This document shows, one piece after another, positions 1 to 6,867 of a DNA stretch of 7,260 nucleotides. Position 1 is the stretch's first letter. Each line of letters begins with the position of its first letter. The notes under the pieces were generated by a model. The model saw nothing but the letters and a program-made list of their open reading frames with translations, was not told where the DNA came from and did not search any database. The stretch is taken from contig JAOUNK010000171.1 of assembly GCA_029881015.1 (NCBI GenBank), positions 1 to 7,260 on the forward strand, written 5' to 3'. Origin of the DNA: Gammaproteobacteria bacterium (lineage in GTDB: Bacteria; Pseudomonadota; Gammaproteobacteria; Steroidobacterales; Woeseiaceae). The translations under genes and the position numbers were made by a program.

Positions 1-431
1 GGTGCCTGGAATACGATCTCATCGCCTTCGTTCTTGCCGATCAGCGCCCGCGCGATCGGCGACGTGAACGAAATCATGCCCTGCCGGATATCGGCCTCGT
101 CCTCACCCACGATTTTGTAGGTAATCTCCTTGTCCGATCCCTCATCGAGGAGGACGACGGTCGAGCCGAAAATGATCTTGCCGCGTGCGTCTATGGCCGT
201 AACGTCGATGACCTGCACGTGCGACAACTTGCCTTCGATATCCTTGATCCGCGCCTCGATGAAGCCCTGCTGTTCTTTCGCGGCGTGATACTCGGCGTTT
301 TCCTTGAGGTCACCATGAGCGCGCGCCTCGGCAATCGCCTTGATCACCCTGGGCCGGTCTTCGCTTTTGAGCTTCTTGAGTTCTGCCTGCAGCAATGCAT
401 GGCCGCGCGCTGTCATCGGCACCTTGCTCAT
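1..431 (-). CDS. greA: Transcription elongation factor GreA, 5' part (3' end beyond the window)
   Basis: GreA binds the secondary channel of RNA polymerase and stimulates cleavage of the 3' end of backtracked RNA so that elongation can resume. The window holds 143 complete codons of a family that is about 158 residues long, so roughly the last 15 residues are missing at the left edge. The protein begins MSKVPMTARG, matching the E. coli start MQAIPMTLRG. The N-terminal coiled coil (about residues 1-75) carries the tip segment HGDLKENAEYH. Its Asp41 and Glu44 correspond to the acidic tip residues that help hold the catalytic magnesium. The C-terminal FKBP-like domain begins near residue 80 and includes IVGEDEADIRQG and SPIARALIGK. 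The ATG at 431-429 overlaps the carB stop (ATGA) and has a GAGGT ribosome site six bases upstream inside carB. Reading frame is intact as far as it can be seen. Confidence 0.97.
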   Translation of the reverse strand, partial: MSKVPMTARGHALLQAELKKLKSEDRPRVIKAIAEARAHGDLKENAEYHAAKEQQGFIEARIKDIEGKLSHVQVIDVTAIDARGKIIFGSTVVLLDEGSDKEITYKIVGEDEADIRQGMISFTSPIARALIGKNEGDEIVFQA

Positions 432-3400
432 GCCACAACCTCGTTATGCAGGTCCTGCAGCCGGTTGACCTCGATGTTGTCGAGGTATTCGATCGCCCGG
501 CATGTCGCCACAGCGGCACCGAGCGTCGTGTAGTACGTCACTCCCCGGCGCACAGCTTCAGCGCGGATAGACTCTGACTCGTTGATCGCCTGTTTCCCTT
601 CTGTCGTATTGACGATGAAATCGATTTCACCGTTCTTGATCATGTCCACAATGTGAGGACGGCCTTCGCGAACCTTGTTCGCACGACGGCATGATACACC
701 AGCTTTTGCGAGTACCTTGGCGGTCCCGTGGGTCGCGACCAGCTCGAAACCCATGTCGGACAAGAGCTTGCCGAGCTCGATGGCACCTTGCTTGTCCCGT
801 TCGCGGACGCTGATCAGCGCCGCCCCCTGGCGTGGCAGCACGACGCCGGATGCCAGTTGCGCCTTGGCGTAGGCCTCGCCAAACGTGCGGCCAACACCCA
901 TGACCTCGCCGGTAGATTTCATTTCGGGTCCCAGGATCGGGTCGGCACCCGGGAACTTGATAAACGGGAATACCGCCTCTTTCACCGAGAAATATTCCGG
1001 GACCCGCTGATTGACAATACCTTGCCGGGCCAGCGTCTCGCCGACCATCACCTTCGCCGCGATTTTCGCCAGCGGCAGACCGGTTGCTTTCGATACAAAC
1101 GGTGCCGTGCGCGACGCGCGAGGATTCACTTCGAGCAGGTAGACAACGTCACCCTGAATCGCGAACTGCGTATTCATGAGCCCGACCACCTTGAGACCCT
1201 TGGCCAGCTTGACGACCTGCTCTCCGAGAACCCTCTGGATTGCAGGGCTCAAGCTGAAAGGCGGCAGCGAGCAGCCCGAGTCGCCGGAATGCACGCCAGC
1301 CTGCTCGATGTGCTCCATGACGCCACCGATCAGGACGCGTTCACCGTCGTAGATACAGTCGACATCGACCTCCGTGGCAAGATCGAGGAAGCGATCCAGC
1401 AGCACCGGACTGTCGTTCGAAACATTGATTGCCGCGTCCATGTAGGCCGCCAGGTCCTCATCGCTGTGTACGATTTCCATGGCTCGTCCGCCGAGGACGT
1501 AGGAAGGACGCACCACCAGCGGGTAACCAACCTCGGAGCCCAGTTGCAGTGCCTGTGCCTTGCTGCTCGCCACCCGGTTTGGCGGTTGTTTGAGCTGCAG
1601 CTCGTTGACAAGTCGCTGAAAACGCTCGCGATCCTCGGCGAGGTCAATGGAATCCGGCGATGTCCCGATGATCGGGGCGCCGGCCGCTTCCAGGTCGCGG
1701 GCGAGCTTCAACGGCGTTTGCCCACCATACTGGACGATGACGCCCTTCGGCTTTTCCTTATCGATAATCGCCATGACGTCTTCGAACGTCAAAGACTCGA
1801 AATACAGACGATCCGAGGTATCGAAGTCCGTCGAAACAGTCTCGGGGTTGCAGTTGACCATGATGGTCTCGTACCCCGACTCCCTGAGCGCCAGTGCCGC
1901 GTGCACGCAACAATAGTCAAACTCGATTCCCTGTCCGATGCGATTCGGTCCGCCACCGAGAATCATGATCTTGGCATTGTCGGTCGGCTCGGCTTCGCAT
2001 TCTTCGTCGTAGGTCGAATACAGGTAAGCCGTGGTCGTGGCAAACTCCGCCGCGCAGGTATCCACGCGCTTGTATACGGGCCGCACACCCATTTCGAGGC
2101 GTCGACGACGCACCGCTTTTTCGGCCACACCGGTCAATTTCGCGATCCGCGCATCCGAAAATCCCTTGCGCTTGATCGCCCGCATCAGCGATTCGTTGAG
2201 GCCCGGCAGGCCGGCTTCGCGGATTTTGTTCTCGATGTTCACGAGGTCGTTAATCTGTATGAGGAACCAGGGGTCGATCCCTGTCAGGTTCGCCACGTCT
2301 TCGTATGAGTAGCCGTGACGCAGCGCGTCCGCGATGTACAGGAGCCGCTCCGATCCCGGCATGCGCAATTCCTGGCGCAGGTGATCCCGGTCGAGATCTG
2401 TCGCGATAGGCCCGCAGACCTCGTCAAGGCCCGAAATACCGGTTTCCAGGCCGCGCAATGCTTTCTGCAAGGACTCCTGGAAGTTACGCCCGATGGCCAT
2501 GACTTCGCCAACCGACTTCATCTGTGTTGTCAGGCGGTCGTTTGCCCCGGGGAATTTCTCAAAGGTGAAACGTGGCACCTTGGTCACGACATAGTCGATG
2601 GACGGTTCGAAAGACGCCGGCGTCAGCCCCCCGGTAATCTCGTTCTTCAATTCATCGAGCGTATAACCCACGGCGAGTTTCGCCGCGACCTTGGCGATCG
2701 GGAACCCCGTCGCCTTCGATGCCAGCGCCGACGATCGCGATACACGCGGGTTCATCTCGATAATCAGAACGCGTCCGGTTTTCGGGCAGATGGCAAACTG
2801 GACATTCGAGCCACCGGTTTCGACGCCAATCTTGCGCAAGACGTCGAGCGATGCGTTCCGCAGTCGCTGGTACTCCTTGTCTGTAAGCGTCTGCGCCGGG
2901 GCGACTGTAATTGAATCACCGGTGTGCACACCCATCGGATCGAAATTCTCGATCGCGCAAACGATGATGCAATTGTCGTTGCGGTCCCGAACGACCTCCA
3001 TCTCGAATTCTTTCCAGCCGATAACCGACTCTTCGAGCAGTACCTCGGTCGTCGGCGACATCTCGAGCCCGTGCGAGACAATGCGTTCGAACTCTTCCAG
3101 GTTGTAGGCTATGCCGCCACCGGTTCCGCCCATCGTGAATGACGGGCGAATGATGGTCGGGAAACCGATGCCCCGCTGCTTCTCCAGCGCCTCTTCCAGG
3201 GAGTGGGCGATTTCAGCGCGGGGACTCTCCAGTCCGATTTCACCCATGGCCTTGCGGAACAGGTCCCTGTCCTCGGCCATATCGATCGCCTCGCGCGACG
3301 CGGCGATCATCTCAACCTTGTATTTCTCAAGCACCCCGTGTCGCACCAGGTCGAGAGCGCAGTTAAGTGCTGTCTGGCCGCCCATCGTCGGCAGCAGCGC

Positions 3401-3652
3401 ATCCGGCCTCTCCTTCGCAATAATCTGCTCGACCGTGCTCCAGTGGATGGGCTCGATGTAGACGGCGTCCGCCATTTCCGGATCGGTCATGATCGTCGCC
3501 GGGTTCGAGTTGACGAGAATGACCCGGTAACCCTCTTCCTTCAGGGCCTTACAGGCCTGGGCCCCCGAGTAATCGAACTCGCAGGCCTGACCGATTACGA
3601 TCGGTCCGGCGCCGATGATCAGAATACTGTCTATGTCTGTGCGTTTAGGCAT
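428..3652 (-). CDS. carB: Carbamoyl phosphate synthetase large (synthetase) subunit
   Basis: CarB uses ammonia passed from CarA, bicarbonate and two ATP to make carbamoyl phosphate for arginine and pyrimidines in the cytoplasm. At 1074 residues it matches E. coli CarB (1073). Domains follow the known order: carboxyphosphate half (about 1-402), oligomerisation region (403-555), carbamoyl phosphate half (556-937) and regulatory MGS-like domain (938-1074). ATP-grasp metal ligands are visible as Gln285, Glu299 and Asn301 in IIEMNPRVSRS, and as Gln829, Glu841 and Asn843 in LLEVNPRASRT. The regulatory domain keeps the E. coli UMP/IMP positions Ser948, Lys954, Thr974, Thr977, Lys993, Asn1015 and Thr1017. 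The ornithine-site residues Glu783, Asp791, Glu892 and Thr1042 are also kept, so UMP inhibition and ornithine activation are inferred. ATG at 3652 is the only plausible start: an in-frame TGA lies just upstream and MPKRTDI matches the family. The 18-base gap from carA has no clear Shine-Dalgarno sequence. Confidence 0.99.
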   Translation of the reverse strand: MPKRTDIDSILIIGAGPIVIGQACEFDYSGAQACKALKEEGYRVILVNSNPATIMTDPEMADAVYIEPIHWSTVEQIIAKERPDALLPTMGGQTALNCALDLVRHGVLEKYKVEMIAASREAIDMAEDRDLFRKAMGEIGLESPRAEIAHSLEEALEKQRGIGFPTIIRPSFTMGGTGGGIAYNLEEFERIVSHGLEMSPTTEVLLEESVIGWKEFEMEVVRDRNDNCIIVCAIENFDPMGVHTGDSITVAPAQTLTDKEYQRLRNASLDVLRKIGVETGGSNVQFAICPKTGRVLIIEMNPRVSRSSALASKATGFPIAKVAAKLAVGYTLDELKNEITGGLTPASFEPSIDYVVTKVPRFTFEKFPGANDRLTTQMKSVGEVMAIGRNFQESLQKALRGLETGISGLDEVCGPIATDLDRDHLRQELRMPGSERLLYIADALRHGYSYEDVANLTGIDPWFLIQINDLVNIENKIREAGLPGLNESLMRAIKRKGFSDARIAKLTGVAEKAVRRRRLEMGVRPVYKRVDTCAAEFATTTAYLYSTYDEECEAEPTDNAKIMILGGGPNRIGQGIEFDYCCVHAALALRESGYETIMVNCNPETVSTDFDTSDRLYFESLTFEDVMAIIDKEKPKGVIVQYGGQTPLKLARDLEAAGAPIIGTSPDSIDLAEDRERFQRLVNELQLKQPPNRVASSKAQALQLGSEVGYPLVVRPSYVLGGRAMEIVHSDEDLAAYMDAAINVSNDSPVLLDRFLDLATEVDVDCIYDGERVLIGGVMEHIEQAGVHSGDSGCSLPPFSLSPAIQRVLGEQVVKLAKGLKVVGLMNTQFAIQGDVVYLLEVNPRASRTAPFVSKATGLPLAKIAAKVMVGETLARQGIVNQRVPEYFSVKEAVFPFIKFPGADPILGPEMKSTGEVMGVGRTFGEAYAKAQLASGVVLPRQGAALISVRERDKQGAIELGKLLSDMGFELVATHGTAKVLAKAGVSCRRANKVREGRPHIVDMIKNGEIDFIVNTTEGKQAINESESIRAEAVRRGVTYYTTLGAAVATCRAIEYLDNIEVNRLQDLHNEVVA
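438..442 (-). promoter_or_regulatory. Shine-Dalgarno site of greA inside the end of carB
   Basis: The minus strand reads GAGGT at 442-438, six bases before the greA ATG at 431. It lies within the codons for the last residues of CarB (LHNEVVA). Its position and spacing support the ATG at 431 as the greA start. It also suggests greA translation can begin independently, or by reinitiation after carB ends. Confidence 0.7.
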
Positions 3653-3670
3653 GAGTCGTCTTTGTCAATC

Positions 3671-4828
3671 TCAGGTTGAAAGCTGGGCTTTGAGGCCGGC
3701 CTTCTTTTGTACATCCATGTATTCGATGAAACGCTCGAACAGCGGCATCACATCGTGTGGTCCGGGGCTGGCTTCGGGATGCCCCTGGAAGCTGAATGCC
3801 GGGCGATCAGTGAACGCGATTCCCTGCAGCGTTCCGTCAAACAGCGAACGATGCGTTGTCTCGACGTTCTCGGGCAGCGTCGATTCATCGACGGCGAATC
3901 CGTGATTCTGGCTCGTGATCATTACCTGCCCCGTGCCGAGATCCTGAACGGGATGATTCGCGCCGTGATGTCCGAACTTCATTTTCTCGGTCTTCGCGCC
4001 TGCTGCGAGGGCCAGCAGCTGGTGGCCAAGGCAAATGCCGAACACCGGGATGCCTTTGTCCAGGAACACCCTGATGGCCTCGATCGCATATTTGCAGGGC
4101 TCCGGATCGCCGGGCCCGTTGGAGAGAAAGACGCCATCCGGCGACATCGCGAGCACTTCCTCGGCACCCGTAGTTGCAGGTACGACGGTCATGCGGCAGT
4201 CGAGGTCGGAAAGCAGGCGCAGGATATTGCGCTTTACCCCGAAATCGTAGGCAACCACGTGGAATGGCGCGACCCTGCGGCTCATGATGCGTGGCGGCTT
4301 GCCGAACGAGGTGCCATGGCACCATTGATAGGGCTCGTCGGTCGTAACGAACTTGGCAAGATCCATGCCGGCGATGCCGGGAAACTTGCGTGCGTGTTTG
4401 ACCGCGGTATCGATCTCCTGTCTGCCGGTCATGATGCAGCCGGACTGGGCACCCTTCTCGCGAATAATGCGCGTTAGCTTCCTGGTATCGATGTCGGCGA
4501 TCGCGACCGTGTTGCCCTGTTTCAGGAAGTCGCTGAACGAACGCTCCGAACGCCAGCTGCTGGTCAGCATCGTACTGTCGCGGATGATCAGACCCGACGC
4601 GTGGATCTTCGATGACTCCATGTCATCGCTATTCGTGCCCGTATTGCCGATATGCGGATAGGTCAGCGTGACGATCTGGCGGCAATAGGAAGGATCCGTC
4701 AGGATCTCCTGGTAACCGGTCATGGCGGTATTGAAAACGACTTCGCCGATCGTCTGCCCGTCGGCTCCGATCGACGTTCCGTGAAAGACGGTACCGTCCT
4801 GTAGTGCAAGTATCGCTGGAGTGCTCAA
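3671..4828 (-). CDS. carA: Carbamoyl phosphate synthetase small (glutaminase) subunit, TTG start
   Basis: CarA hydrolyses glutamine and channels the ammonia to CarB. At 385 residues it is close to E. coli CarA (382). The N-terminal half (about 1-150) is the small-subunit domain that contacts CarB and includes MTGYQEILTDPSY and LTYPHIGNTGTN. The C-terminal half (about 188-375) is a class I glutamine amidotransferase. The nucleophile is Cys266 in FGICLGHQ, and His350 and Glu352 in FQGHPEASPGPHD complete the triad. The offset from E. coli Cys269, His353 and Glu355 is a constant three residues. The start codon is TTG at 4828-4826: an in-frame TGA lies four codons upstream, GAGGG sits six bases before the TTG, and the protein from this point (MSTPAILALQDG) aligns with the E. 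coli start, which is also a TTG. A 201-base structured leader precedes it, and carB follows after 18 bases. Confidence 0.98.
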   Translation of the reverse strand: MSTPAILALQDGTVFHGTSIGADGQTIGEVVFNTAMTGYQEILTDPSYCRQIVTLTYPHIGNTGTNSDDMESSKIHASGLIIRDSTMLTSSWRSERSFSDFLKQGNTVAIADIDTRKLTRIIREKGAQSGCIMTGRQEIDTAVKHARKFPGIAGMDLAKFVTTDEPYQWCHGTSFGKPPRIMSRRVAPFHVVAYDFGVKRNILRLLSDLDCRMTVVPATTGAEEVLAMSPDGVFLSNGPGDPEPCKYAIEAIRVFLDKGIPVFGICLGHQLLALAAGAKTEKMKFGHHGANHPVQDLGTGQVMITSQNHGFAVDESTLPENVETTHRSLFDGTLQGIAFTDRPAFSFQGHPEASPGPHDVMPLFERFIEYMDVQKKAGLKAQLST

Positions 4829-4834
4829 GTGCGA

Positions 4835-4839
4835 CCCTC
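4835..4839 (-). promoter_or_regulatory. Shine-Dalgarno site that fixes the carA TTG start
   Basis: The minus strand reads GAGGG at 4839-4835, with six bases (TCGCAC) before the TTG at 4828. This good match at good spacing, together with the upstream in-frame stop, supports the non-ATG start. The same bases also lie just inside an out-of-frame ATG at 4841. Confidence 0.75.
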
Positions 4840-4877
4840 ATTAGTCCATCTGGAAGCGACCACTTGCGGGCCAGCGC

Positions 4878-4902
4878 TGTTGCGTCTGTTTTAGATGCAA
4901 CA
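4878..4902 (-). repeat. Second inverted repeat in the carA leader
   Basis: On the minus strand TGTTGCATC and GACGCAACA form a nine-position stem with one mismatch (A opposite C) around a seven-base A-rich loop (TAAAACA). It begins one base after the preceding hairpin, so the two could stack in the RNA. It lies about 50 bases before the carA TTG and does not itself cover the ribosome site. Confidence 0.45.
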
Positions 4903-4903
4903 A

Positions 4904-4927
4904 AGCGGAAGGATGTGGCCTTCCGCT
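4904..4927 (-). terminator. Terminator-like hairpin in the carA leader
   Basis: A perfect nine-base inverted repeat, AGCGGAAGG and CCTTCCGCT on the minus strand, encloses a six-base loop (CCACAT). The minus strand continues TTGTTG, so the U-run is short and interrupted. It could be a weak intrinsic terminator ending dnaK-dnaJ-dapB transcripts, an attenuator ahead of carA, or only an RNA-stability element. The inverted repeat is certain; its role is inferred. Confidence 0.45.
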
Positions 4928-5029
4928 CGCGAGTTCGCTGACCGCCCAGCGATCCGGCGTAGTTTACTGAAGGTCGGTTGAGTGCGCCACACCTAACCAG
5001 TCGTTTTTCGCGGTTCAGGCAGAAATAAA

Positions 5030-5713
5030 TCAGCTTCCGAAGAGAACGTCGCGCATCCCGTAGCGCCCGGCCGGTCTCCCGCCGATCCAGCGAGCTGCCC
5101 GGATAGCGCCATCGGCGAAAACCTGGCGTGTCGTGACGCTATGCGCGAAGGTGAGTGTCTCCGTCGGCGAGCGCATCACGACGTCGTGATCGCCGGGCAC
5201 CTCGCCGCGCCGTTCGCTCCTGAACCGGACCGACCCTGTGCCTGGCTCGCCACGCGCTGCAGCCACCGCTTCGCCCAGCTTGAGCGCGGTGCCGGAAGGC
5301 GCATCCTGCTTGTGAACATGATGGACTTCGGAAATCTCGACCTCGAAGCCCATGCCGAGGGATCTTGCCGCTTCGCGGACCGAGTGCTCGAGGACGGTCA
5401 CGCCCAGGCTCATGTTGCGGTCGTAGACCAGCGGGACCCTGGCCGCGACAGCCGCGAGCTGCGCCATCTGGGCATCGTCGAGCCCGCTGACCCCACATAC
5501 GAGCGGTATGCCATGCTCCGCAACGGCTCGCAATACCTCCATCGTGCCGTCGGGCAGACTGAAATCGATAACCACGTCCGCATCCCGAACGAGCGCGTCC
5601 AGGTCGCCGCCGCGACCCCAGAGACCGGCCAGCTCCATGTCATCCTGGGATTCGACACCGGCGGCAACAGCTTGACCCATGCGTCCTGTGCCGGCGATGA
5701 CGACGCGAATCAT
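5030..5713 (-). CDS. dapB: 4-hydroxy-tetrahydrodipicolinate reductase, short form
   Basis: DapB reduces the product of DapA with NAD(P)H to tetrahydrodipicolinate, on the route to diaminopimelate and lysine. The N-terminal Rossmann domain opens with IAGTGRMGQAV and includes VVIDFSLPDGT. The catalytic and substrate-binding segment is EVHHVHKQDAPSGTA (129-143): His131, His132 and Lys135 match E. coli His159, His160 and Lys163, and Gly141-Thr142 match the substrate-binding Gly169-Thr170. The C-terminus ends GMRDVL as in the family. At 227 residues it is about 46 shorter than E. coli DapB (273). The glycine loop is one residue shorter, sequence after the first beta-alpha-beta unit is missing, and the segment after EVPG is reduced. 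No frameshift is evident, so it looks like a genuine short type rather than a broken gene. ATG at 5713 overlaps the dnaJ stop by ATGA and lacks a clear Shine-Dalgarno site, so translational coupling is likely. Confidence 0.95.
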   Translation of the reverse strand: MIRVVIAGTGRMGQAVAAGVESQDDMELAGLWGRGGDLDALVRDADVVIDFSLPDGTMEVLRAVAEHGIPLVCGVSGLDDAQMAQLAAVAARVPLVYDRNMSLGVTVLEHSVREAARSLGMGFEVEISEVHHVHKQDAPSGTALKLGEAVAAARGEPGTGSVRFRSERRGEVPGDHDVVMRSPTETLTFAHSVTTRQVFADGAIRAARWIGGRPAGRYGMRDVLFGS

Positions 5714-6843
5714 TGGCTGATGCGTTCGAAGAAGCGCTTGACCGTGTCAAGCCATCCCCCGGCTCTCGGGCTGTGCTTGTCGCCGCCCCGCCGCACTGAC
5801 GCGTCGAACTTCCTGAGCAGCGCTTTCTGCTCGTTGGTCAGGTTGACCGGGGTCTCGACCGCCACCATCGCGAACAGGTCACCCTGGCGCGGATCACGAA
5901 CCGTGGTCACGCCCTTGCCTCGCAGCCGGAACACCTTCCCGGACTGTGTGCCTGCCGGTACTTTCAATGATACGTTGCCATTGAGGGTGGGTAATTCGAC
6001 CTCGCCACCGAGTGTCGCGGTCGCAATGCTGACCGGGACTTCGCAGGACAGGTTCGATCCTTCGCGTTCGAAAATCTTGTGAGGATTGACGCGGATTTCG
6101 ACATACAGATCGCCGGACGGCCCACCGTTACGGCCGGCTTCACCTTCGCCCGACAGACGAATTCGATCGCCGTCGTCGACACCGGCAGGAACCTTGACCG
6201 CCAGGGTGCGTGTCTTGCGCACCCTGCCGCGGCCGTGACAATCCAGGCAGGGATCGGAAATCGTCGTACCCGCACCTTTGCAGGCAGGGCAGGTTTGCTG
6301 GATCGAAAAGAACCCCTGTTGCATACGGACCTGGCCGACGCCGCCGCAGGTAGTGCACTTGACCGGGTCGCTGCCCTTCTTTGCCCCGCTGCCGCTGCAG
6401 CTATCGCAGGTCACCTGCGTGGGAACGTCGATCGTGACGTTGTCGCCCGCCACCGCTGTCTCCAGATCCAGCCTCAGCTCATAGCCCAGGTCCGCACCGC
6501 GAAACACCTGCGGGCCGCCGCCGCGCCGTCCACCGCCAAAAATATCGCCGAACACGTCGCCGAAAATATCGCCGAAGCCCTCGGCGCCAAAGCCGCCGTG
6601 CCCACCATGACCGCCACGCAATGCATCGTGGCCGAACTGGTCGTAAGTCGACCGTTTCTTGGGATCCTTCAGAACCTCGTAGGCTTCCTTGGCTTCCTTG
6701 AACTTCCGTTCGGAATCATCGGAATTGTCCTTGTTCCGGTCGGGATGATGCTTCATGGCAAGACGGCGATACGCCTTCTTGATCTCGTCGGCCGACGCCG
6801 ACTTCGAGACCCCCAGTATTTCGTAGTAATCGCGTTTTGCCAT
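5710..6843 (-). CDS. dnaJ: Chaperone protein DnaJ (Hsp40)
   Basis: DnaJ delivers unfolded clients to DnaK and stimulates its ATPase in the cytoplasm. At 377 residues it is the usual length (E. coli 376). The J domain covers about 1-70, with the HPD motif at 33-35 that contacts DnaK. A Gly/Phe-rich linker follows (about 77-112) and contains the repeated FGDI units. The zinc-binding region has four CxxCxGxG-type motifs with cysteines 146/149, 163/166, 185/188 and 199/202, all present. The C-terminal substrate-binding domains run from about 210 to 345 and a short helical tail ends the protein. The start MAKRDYYEILGVSKSA is the family start. Only a modest GAG ribosome site (6851-6849) precedes it. 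It lies 82 bases after dnaK and overlaps dapB by four bases. Confidence 0.99.
   Translation of the reverse strand: MAKRDYYEILGVSKSASADEIKKAYRRLAMKHHPDRNKDNSDDSERKFKEAKEAYEVLKDPKKRSTYDQFGHDALRGGHGGHGGFGAEGFGDIFGDVFGDIFGGGRRGGGPQVFRGADLGYELRLDLETAVAGDNVTIDVPTQVTCDSCSGSGAKKGSDPVKCTTCGGVGQVRMQQGFFSIQQTCPACKGAGTTISDPCLDCHGRGRVRKTRTLAVKVPAGVDDGDRIRLSGEGEAGRNGGPSGDLYVEIRVNPHKIFEREGSNLSCEVPVSIATATLGGEVELPTLNGNVSLKVPAGTQSGKVFRLRGKGVTTVRDPRQGDLFAMVAVETPVNLTNEQKALLRKFDASVRRGGDKHSPRAGGWLDTVKRFFERISQ
6541..6576 (-). repeat. Three tandem 12-base repeats in the DnaJ Gly/Phe linker
   Basis: The plus strand has AATATCGCCGAA, CACGTCGCCGAA and AATATCGCCGAA in tandem. On the coding strand these give FGDI, FGDV and FGDI. 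The first and third copies are identical and the middle one differs at three bases. This is a low-complexity part of the linker, a type of sequence that is usual in DnaJ, and the copy number could vary by slippage without breaking the frame. Confidence 0.75.
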
Positions 6844-6867
6844 GTTTTCTCAACGAGCTAATGGGAC

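Larger units (their letters stand above)
4829..5029 (-). promoter_or_regulatory. carA leader and dapB-carA intergenic region
   Basis: This 201-base gap is the longest non-coding stretch in the window and separates lysine synthesis (dapB) from the carAB genes. Two adjacent inverted repeats (4904-4927 and 4878-4902) occupy its middle. A two-codon frame ATG-GAC-TAA lies at 4849-4841 just before the carA ribosome site. I looked for promoter hexamers. TAAACT at 4966-4961 is a possible -10, but no fitting -35 lies 16-18 bases upstream. I saw no convincing arginine-repressor box. The gap is the likely place for carA transcription to begin or be controlled, because carAB is regulated by arginine and pyrimidines in relatives; this is inference. 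Confidence 0.55.

Noticed and set aside
728..2308. A 526-codon open frame on the plus strand opposite carB
   Set aside because: It is an antisense shadow of an intact, highly conserved carB in GC-rich DNA. Its translation has no recognisable domain or conserved motif, and the codons are dictated by carB.
3707..4477. A 256-codon plus-strand frame opposite carA
   Set aside because: It is antisense to conserved carA, with no recognisable motif and no independent evidence of coding.
4629..4841. A 70-codon minus-strand frame beginning at ATG 4841 and overlapping carA
   Set aside because: It is out of frame with carA and its residues are the shifted reading of carA codons. carA itself has a well-supported TTG start. 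I kept only the ATG position as a leader observation.
4961..4989. Possible sigma-70 promoter before carA (TAAACT at 4966-4961)
   Set aside because: No hexamer resembling TTGACA lies at 16-18 bases upstream, so the match is too weak to annotate.
5014..5035. AT-rich stretch at the dapB stop, possibly an arginine-repressor box
   Set aside because: Only one half-site resembles TGAAT and the second half does not match ATTCA.
5141..6082. A 313-codon plus-strand frame opposite dapB and dnaJ
   Set aside because: It spans two real genes on the opposite strand and has no family features. The similar plus-strand frame at 6079-6861 opposite dnaJ is rejected for the same reason.
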